A stretch of 64,000 nucleotides of DNA from Bacillus sp. BP-3 (GTDB lineage Bacteria; Bacillota; Bacilli; Bacillales; Bacillaceae_G). Numbering within the stretch: position 1 is the first letter of the stretch; every line of letters starts with the position of its first letter. The stretch is taken from NCBI RefSeq assembly GCF_028401955.1, contig NZ_JAQOTJ010000002.1, positions 409,729-473,728 of the forward strand, read 5' to 3'. The notes under the pieces are model-generated. The model had not been told where the DNA came from. It did no database searches and saw nothing but the letters and a program-made list of their open reading frames with translations. The position numbers were made by a program, and so were the translations under genes. Shown here piece by piece: positions 59,479 to 64,000 of this stretch.

Positions 59479-60003
59479 TTATTTCATGGAAGTAAATAGA
59501 TTTTTTGAGTTCTCCTCGAACTTTTTTACGAGGTCTAGTTGCATGGATTTGAATTCTTCTAAAAAACTTTCCATTTGTTTTTGAACCTCTTTACGTTGTT
59601 GTTGTTGTTGGCTAATTAGTTGTTTCACTGCTTCTTCGAATTGTTCGCTTGTTTGTGAAAGTAAAGATAGAGATGTTTTTGTTGGAGACACAGTGAGCTG
59701 CTGCATATGATTGGAAAGTTCATTCCATTTTTCTTGCCATCCATCCATTTGTTCATTGAAGGCATTTCCAGAAAGTTGTTTTACATATTCATTATATTGT
59801 GCGTTTGCTTGTGCTGAAAATTGCTGGATTTCTTTCTCGATTTCTTTTGTACTTTCTGTTAATTTATGCAAAGCTTCCTGCTGATGTTTCAATGTTTCTA
59901 ATGTTAGTTGTTCCATTTGTTTTCCCGCTGATGAGAAAAGGGAAAGAGAGTGTGACCAATTTTTCCAGAATGCATCAACAAGTTCGTGTGGTTTCGTTTC
60001 CAT
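59479..60003 (-). CDS. phaP: Phasin PhaP
   Basis: A 174-residue helical, amphipathic granule-coating protein. The ATG at 60003 follows TGGAGG. The sequence (METKPHELVDAFWKNWSHSL, then repeated coiled heptads and QQQQRKEVQKQMESFLEEFK) is typical of Bacillus PhaP. It stabilises polyhydroxyalkanoate granules. It lies between phaQ and phaJ on the same strand. Confidence 0.9.
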   Translation of the reverse strand: METKPHELVDAFWKNWSHSLSLFSSAGKQMEQLTLETLKHQQEALHKLTESTKEIEKEIQQFSAQANAQYNEYVKQLSGNAFNEQMDGWQEKWNELSNHMQQLTVSPTKTSLSLLSQTSEQFEEAVKQLISQQQQQRKEVQKQMESFLEEFKSMQLDLVKKFEENSKNLFTSMK

Positions 60004-60046
60004 GACTTGACCTCCAAATAAAATTTTTACATATTGTGAACGCAGA

Positions 60047-60496
60047 TTAATCTGCTGTATCACCAGAAGATGATGAAGACTTTTCATCCTTTACTGAAAC
60101 CGTGGAAAATGGAAAGAATGCATTTGTGTATAGGTTAAAAAATGTACGAAGCATCTTTTGGTATTGTTCAAATGACGTAGCGCATGAAGTTAAATATTCC
60201 TCTCCATATTCCGTTAAAGAATAAATTCGTTTTGCTGGACCTCCTTCACTTGTATCCCAAGTGGAAGATATGAGGTTTTCTTTTTCTAACTTTCGCAAAG
60301 TCCTATATACATTACCTTGATCAATAGAAGAAAAGCCAATATCCATTAGCATTTGAATGAGTTTGTAACCGTGAAGACTCCAGTCTTTAAGACAGAGAAG
60401 TAGGAATGGTACTAAGAAGTTTTTTGGCATGGAGTTTGGTTGTTTCGTTTGGGACGTTTCCAAACTTTCTTTTTTTTCTGGTTCATTTTGTAGCAT
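60047..60496 (-). CDS. phaQ: PHA-responsive repressor PhaQ
   Basis: A 149-residue PadR-like regulator. The winged helix (DWSLHGYKLIQMLMDIGFSS ... NVYRTLRKLEKENLISSTWDT, ending KRIYSLTEYGEEYLTSCA) binds DNA. In B. megaterium, PhaQ represses phaP and is released by polyhydroxybutyrate. It is the first gene of the - strand set and diverges from phaR, so the shared region of about 215 bases should hold its operator. Confidence 0.9.
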   Translation of the reverse strand: MLQNEPEKKESLETSQTKQPNSMPKNFLVPFLLLCLKDWSLHGYKLIQMLMDIGFSSIDQGNVYRTLRKLEKENLISSTWDTSEGGPAKRIYSLTEYGEEYLTSCATSFEQYQKMLRTFFNLYTNAFFPFSTVSVKDEKSSSSSGDTAD

Positions 60497-60711
60497 GATT
60501 GTGCATCACCTCATGAATCAGTTAATTGGAATTTTTTTCTTATATGTGCAATTTACACTTATCTGTATTTTTTGTCAATTACTTTTTTGAAAATAGAAAA
60601 AATAAATACACCCTTGAACTTTTAGTCAGAATATTAGAAAATAATGAATAGATTGAATTATTTCAATTGTTTGTATTGATTTTGATAACAAAATGAAGGA
60701 GTGTAGGAGAA

Positions 60712-61179
60712 TTGATTGAACAAAAACTCGATCCACTACAAGCTTGGAAGGAAGTTTACGAACAGACAGAAAAGTTTTGGGGAAAAACGCTGGGTGAAAC
60801 AGTCAAGACAGAAGAGTACTCTGCATGGATGGGAAGCGTTTTAGATTTGAACTTGTTTTATCAAAAGATGATGAACGATGCAACGAAAGGGTATTTAGAG
60901 AAAGTGAATATCCCAACTCAAGAAGATATTGCACGAGTTGCCTCTCTTGTTATTAATTTAGAAAACAAAGTTGACAATATTGAAGAGTTTTTGGAGGAGA
61001 ATACAGAATCCCTCGGACAATCACCTACAATAAAACGTGATGTAACAAAGGTGAAACAAGATATTCGGACGTTAGAAAATAAATTAGATAAAATTTTAGA
61101 GCTATTAGAAGGACAGAATGGAATATTAGAAAAATTACAAGTGCCAGCAGTAGAAGCAAAACCAGACCCAAAAAAATAA
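60712..61179 (+). CDS. phaR: PHA synthase subunit PhaR (class IV)
   Basis: A 155-residue helical protein required with PhaC for polyester synthesis. The TTG start at 60712 follows TAGGAG and gives MIEQKLDPLQAWKEVYEQTE. The C-terminal part is a coiled coil (NLENKVDNIEEFLEEN, TLENKLDKILELLEGQ). It starts the phaR-B-C operon on the + strand. Confidence 0.92.
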   Translation: MIEQKLDPLQAWKEVYEQTEKFWGKTLGETVKTEEYSAWMGSVLDLNLFYQKMMNDATKGYLEKVNIPTQEDIARVASLVINLENKVDNIEEFLEENTESLGQSPTIKRDVTKVKQDIRTLENKLDKILELLEGQNGILEKLQVPAVEAKPDPKK

Positions 61180-61334
61180 TTTCGTTAAATATATATTCGT
61201 TCAGAAAGCAGAAGGGAGAATCTCTTTCTAGGACGATATATTATTTATAAATGTATACATGCATCGTGCGGTGTACATCTAAGCGAAATCCATCCATCAT
61301 GTAGCCGCAAATTAAAACAAAGGGGGAGCAAAAA

Positions 61335-62078
61335 ATGGCTCAATTACATGGAAAAGTAGCAATTGTAACGGGTGGAGCAAAAGGGATTGGAAAAGCAATT
61401 ACAGTGGCATTAGCAGCAGAAGGTGCAAAGGTAGTAATTAACTACAATAGCAGTAAAGATGCTGCGGAGAACCTTGTGAATGAGCTCGCAAAAGAAGGAC
61501 ATGATGTGTATGCTTGTCAAGCAGACGTTTCTAAGTTAGAAGATGCAAAGCGTCTTGTAGAAGAAACAGTACAGCAATTTGGGAAAGTAGACATTTTAGT
61601 TAATAATGCTGGAATTACGAGAGATCGTACATTTAAAAAGTTAAATCGTGAAGATTGGGATCGCGTTATCGATGTGAACTTAAGCAGTGTATTTAATACA
61701 ACAAGTGCTGTACTTCCATACATAACGGAAGCTGAAGAAGGACGAATTATTAGTATCTCTTCTATTATTGGCCAGGCTGGTGGATTTGGACAGACGAACT
61801 ATTCAGCTGCAAAAGCTGGCATGATTGGATTTACAAAATCATTAGCATTAGAACTTGCAAGAACAAATGTAACAGTAAATGCGATTTGCCCTGGTTTTAT
61901 TGATACAGAGATGGTAGCGGAAGTTCCAGAAAACGTTCGTGAGCAAATTGTAGCGAAAATTCCAAAGAAACGTTTCGGTCAAGCTGATGAGATCGCAAAA
62001 GGTGTTGTATACCTTTGCCGAGATGGTGCGTACATTACAGGTCAGCAATTAAATATTAATGGCGGTTTATATATGTAA
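61335..62078 (+). CDS. phaB: Acetoacetyl-CoA reductase PhaB
   Basis: A 247-residue short-chain dehydrogenase. The NADPH site TGGAKGIG is at about 12-19, NNAG at about 88-91, and the catalytic Ser-Tyr-Lys are in SSIIGQAGGF...YSAAK. It reduces acetoacetyl-CoA to (R)-3-hydroxybutyryl-CoA, the PhaRC substrate. AGGGGGAG precedes the ATG. A hairpin in the gap before phaC may trim expression. Confidence 0.94.
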   Translation: MAQLHGKVAIVTGGAKGIGKAITVALAAEGAKVVINYNSSKDAAENLVNELAKEGHDVYACQADVSKLEDAKRLVEETVQQFGKVDILVNNAGITRDRTFKKLNREDWDRVIDVNLSSVFNTTSAVLPYITEAEEGRIISISSIIGQAGGFGQTNYSAAKAGMIGFTKSLALELARTNVTVNAICPGFIDTEMVAEVPENVREQIVAKIPKKRFGQADEIAKGVVYLCRDGAYITGQQLNINGGLYM

Positions 62079-62087
62079 TCTAACAAC

Positions 62088-62126
62088 AAAGAAGTGCATG
62101 TCTATGATAGGTATGCACTTCTTTCT
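62088..62126 (+). terminator. Intraoperon hairpin after phaB
   Basis: AAAGAAGTGCAT / ATGCACTTCTTT followed by CTTTCT; a partial terminator or mRNA stabiliser between phaB and phaC. Confidence 0.65.
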
Positions 62127-62161
62127 TTCTAAAAGAAATAAAAAATAAAGGAGTTGTGAAC

Positions 62162-63247
62162 ATGACAACATTGAGAGCAGAATGGGAAAAGCAATTAGAG
62201 ATGTATCCAGAGGAATATCGAAAAGCATATCGCCGCTTTAGAAGAGCAAGTGAAGTGTTACTTCGTGAGCCAGAGCCACAAGTAGGCTTAACGCCGAAAG
62301 AAGTGATTTGGACGAAAAATAAGACGAAGTTATATCGTTACATTCCGAAGAAAGAAAAGACGCATTCTGTTCCTATTTTGTTAATTTATGCTCTTATTAA
62401 TAAGCCTTATATTATGGATTTAACGCCAGGGAATAGCTTAGTGGAATATTTAGTGGACCGTGGTTTTGATGTGTATATGCTAGACTGGGGAACATTTGGT
62501 TTAGAAGATAGTCATTTGAAATTTGATGATTTTGTTCTCGATTACATTGCAAAGGCTGTGAAAAAGGTACTGCGTACAGCAAATGCAGAAGAAATTTCTT
62601 TGCTTGGTTATTGCATGGGCGGAACATTAACTTCTATTTACGCTGCACTTCACCCACATATGCCAATTCGTAATTTAATTTTTATGACGAGCCCATTTGA
62701 CTTCTCTGATACAGGGTTATATGGACCGCTATTAGATGAAAAATATTTTAACTTAGATAAAGCGGTGGACACATTTGGAAATATCCCTCCGGAAATGATT
62801 GATTTTGGAAATAAAATGTTAAAGCCAATTTCAAATTTTGTCGGTCCTTATGTAGCACTTCTTGATCGTTCAGAAAATGAGCAGTTTGTAGAAAGTTGGA
62901 GATTAGTTCAAAAATGGGTTGCAGACGGGATTCCGTTTCCGGGAGAAGCGTATCGTCAATGGATTCGAGAATTTTATCAAAAAAATAAGTTAGTGAAAGG
63001 TGAGCTTGTGATTCGCGGCCAACAGGTGAAGTTGGAAAATATTAAGGCAAATGTATTAAATATTTCTGCGAAACGCGATCATATTGCACTTCCATGTCAA
63101 GTGGAAGCTTTGTTAGATCATATTTCTAGCGTTGATAAGCAGTATGTCTGTATTCCAACGGGGCATATGTCAATTGTATATGGCAAAGCAGCGGTAAAAC
63201 AAACATATCCGACAGTGGGCAATTGGCTTGAAGAACGTTCAAACTAG
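62162..63247 (+). CDS. phaC: Polyhydroxyalkanoate synthase PhaC (class IV)
   Basis: A 361-residue alpha/beta-hydrolase-fold polymerase. The ATG at 62162 follows AAAGGAG; a GTG two codons upstream is less likely. The lipase-like box with the nucleophilic cysteine is GYCMGGT. The catalytic aspartate and histidine are in SAKRDHIALP and TGHMSIVYGK. It is active only as a complex with PhaR and polymerises 3-hydroxybutyryl-CoA. A terminator follows. Confidence 0.95.
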   Translation: MTTLRAEWEKQLEMYPEEYRKAYRRFRRASEVLLREPEPQVGLTPKEVIWTKNKTKLYRYIPKKEKTHSVPILLIYALINKPYIMDLTPGNSLVEYLVDRGFDVYMLDWGTFGLEDSHLKFDDFVLDYIAKAVKKVLRTANAEEISLLGYCMGGTLTSIYAALHPHMPIRNLIFMTSPFDFSDTGLYGPLLDEKYFNLDKAVDTFGNIPPEMIDFGNKMLKPISNFVGPYVALLDRSENEQFVESWRLVQKWVADGIPFPGEAYRQWIREFYQKNKLVKGELVIRGQQVKLENIKANVLNISAKRDHIALPCQVEALLDHISSVDKQYVCIPTGHMSIVYGKAAVKQTYPTVGNWLEERSN

Positions 63248-63272
63248 GGAATGATATGGAGAGATGGGAAGT

Positions 63273-63309
63273 AATCCAGTTAGTGAAAACTAGCTGGATT
63301 TTTTTGTGG
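63273..63309 (+). terminator. Terminator of phaRBC
   Basis: AATCCAGTTAGT / ACTAGCTGGATT with a run of U. Confidence 0.88.
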
Positions 63310-63563
63310 GAAAGAGGAATAGTAGGACTTACTGCTTTTACATTAAGCCGGTGCTACATTTACTTACTTAAGTATGTGTGAGCCATGTCTGCGTAGTCAC
63401 CGCTTATTATTCAAACAGTAAGGATTCTACGATTTCAACGAAAGGAAAGCCTATATCTTGTTATGAAATATTGGAAAATGCTATGATATGTGATGTACTC
63501 ATTATTGGTAGTAGTTCGGATTTTAAAGTATTTCACCGTAAAAAAAGTTAAAGAAGTGATGGA
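63310..63563. other. Leader of the KtrB-like gene
   Basis: About 250 bases of non-coding DNA. A c-di-AMP (ydaO) riboswitch is common before ktr genes in Bacillus, but I could not recognise its consensus here. No ORF is supported. Confidence 0.35.
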
Positions 63564-63707
63564 ATGAAAGCTATTAGAAAATGATTACAACGTTTAAGTC
63601 CTGTACAGCTCATCGCTGTATTTTATAGTATTGCTGTGATTGCGTCTGTTATATTATTAAGCATGCCATTTGTTATAAAACCAGGAGTGAAGTGGACATT
63701 TATCTAA
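63564..63707 (+). pseudogene. KtrB/KtrD-like potassium transporter gene, cut by an IS200/IS605-type element
   Basis: From the ATG at 63564 the frame gives MKAIRK, TGA at 63582, then LQRLSPVQLIAVFYSIAVIA and SVILLSMPFVIKPGVKWTFI. This is the first membrane helix region of Ktr/Trk sodium-linked potassium channels. It then stops where the element begins. The TGA fits a TGG change. The remaining ~400 residues would lie beyond the element, outside the window. Confidence 0.7.
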
Positions 63708-63708
63708 A

Positions 63709-64000
63709 ATAGGGGAGAATACTCCCACCTCAAGGAATGTAAAGGGCGTAGCCCAATGAGTAGGTGGGGGATGAATCGCCTTCGGACAAGGGATGGTATT
63801 TACCATCTCGATTGTCCGACTGTTTGAGTGCTACTTGTAATTCTAAAAGAATGTTAGGAAATCGTAATACTACTGTTTGTTTTTCTATGTCTTCACCTCT
63901 AAAATTATATACATAAGGAGGTGAAAGTCATGATTGTTAATAAAGCATATAAATTCCGTATATACCCAAACAAAAAACAAGAAATTTTAATCGCTAAGAC
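63709..64000 (+). mobile_element. IS200/IS605-type (TnpB) element, left part
   Basis: The left end holds a CTCCCACCT ... AGGTGGGGG palindrome (63723-63769) and a CGGACAA / TTGTCCG hairpin (63783-63818), typical of subterminal structures bound by HUH transposases. tnpB begins at 63930. No tnpA is visible on this side. The element interrupts the KtrB-like gene. The right end is outside the window. Confidence 0.75.
63930..64000 (+). CDS. tnpB: TnpB (IS605 OrfB) RNA-guided nuclease, N-terminal part
   Basis: A very good ribosome site (AAGGAGGTG) precedes the ATG. The visible 24 residues, MIVNKAYKFRIYPNKKQEIL then IAKT, are the characteristic start of TnpB proteins (K.y.fRiYPn..Q). TnpB is the RNA-guided DNA endonuclease ancestral to Cas12; the guiding omega RNA is usually encoded at the 3' end of tnpB, outside the window. 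The gene is cut by the window edge, so intactness is unknown. Confidence 0.88.
   Translation, partial: MIVNKAYKFRIYPNKKQEILIAK

Noticed and set aside
63310-63563. ydaO c-di-AMP riboswitch before the KtrB-like gene
   Set aside because: Expected by analogy, but the conserved core sequences were not recognisable here.

Overview
The window is a stretch of low-GC Firmicute chromosome, and its gene content and order point to the Bacillus cereus group. The clearest markers are the sipW-tasA-calY-sinR-sinI-inhA biofilm/protease locus, an alpha/beta-type small acid-soluble spore protein, the Bacillus-type phaJ-P-Q / phaR-B-C polyester locus, lutABC lactate genes and IS231-like DNA ends. The strain is not assigned. 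Both InhA proteins look clearly diverged from the InhA1 I know, so I would not name a type strain.

Layout. 1-8.4 kb: two tandem T-box leaders in front of an amino-acid permease, then small accessory genes (YdeI/OmpD-associated protein, C1q/TNF-like spore-surface protein, DUF1259 protein, APH-type kinase, lipoproteins). Several decayed loci lie among them: a padR + DUF1700 pair, a gene with one internal stop, and a small ORF truncated at an IS605-like end. 8.4-21.9 kb: a 13.5-kb integrative element in the 3' end of a tRNA-Val(GAC) gene, bounded by a perfect 46-bp direct repeat, with a tyrosine integrase next to the intact tRNA. It holds a winged-helix replication-initiator-like gene, phage-type regulators, a small-terminase-like HTH protein, a sigma-like protein, a serine resolvase, a HEPN-type protein and a broken holin-like gene. 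It also has about 2 kb of strongly structured, mostly non-coding DNA with candidate small RNAs and a candidate type I toxin-antitoxin unit. I read it as a phage-satellite (PICI-like) or phage-plasmid-derived island.

22-35 kb: DacF-like carboxypeptidase, then the biofilm fibre cluster (sipW, tasA, a DUF4047-type secreted protein, a sortase-anchored TasA/CalY-like protein, calY). After it comes a tandem duplication of the sinR-sinI-inhA block in which the first sinR/sinI pair has decayed and both inhA genes are intact. 34-45 kb: aldehyde dehydrogenase, potABCD polyamine importer, PAP2 phosphatase, MMPL transporter, RluA-type pseudouridine synthase and a CAP-domain secreted protein. 46-47.9 kb: an erythromycin-esterase-like gene bracketed by two IS231-like short elements and an 11-bp outer target duplication, forming a transposase-less cassette.

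48-64 kb: lipoprotein/two-component operon, lutR-lutABC, comC-type prepilin peptidase, a small receiver-domain protein, formate/nitrite transporter, TerC protein behind a yybP-ykoY manganese riboswitch, SASP, and the pha genes. The window ends in a KtrB-like gene cut by an IS200/IS605-type element whose tnpB runs off the edge. Five related intergenic repeats of the kind described for the B. cereus group lie between 24.7 and 51.4 kb, all in the same orientation.
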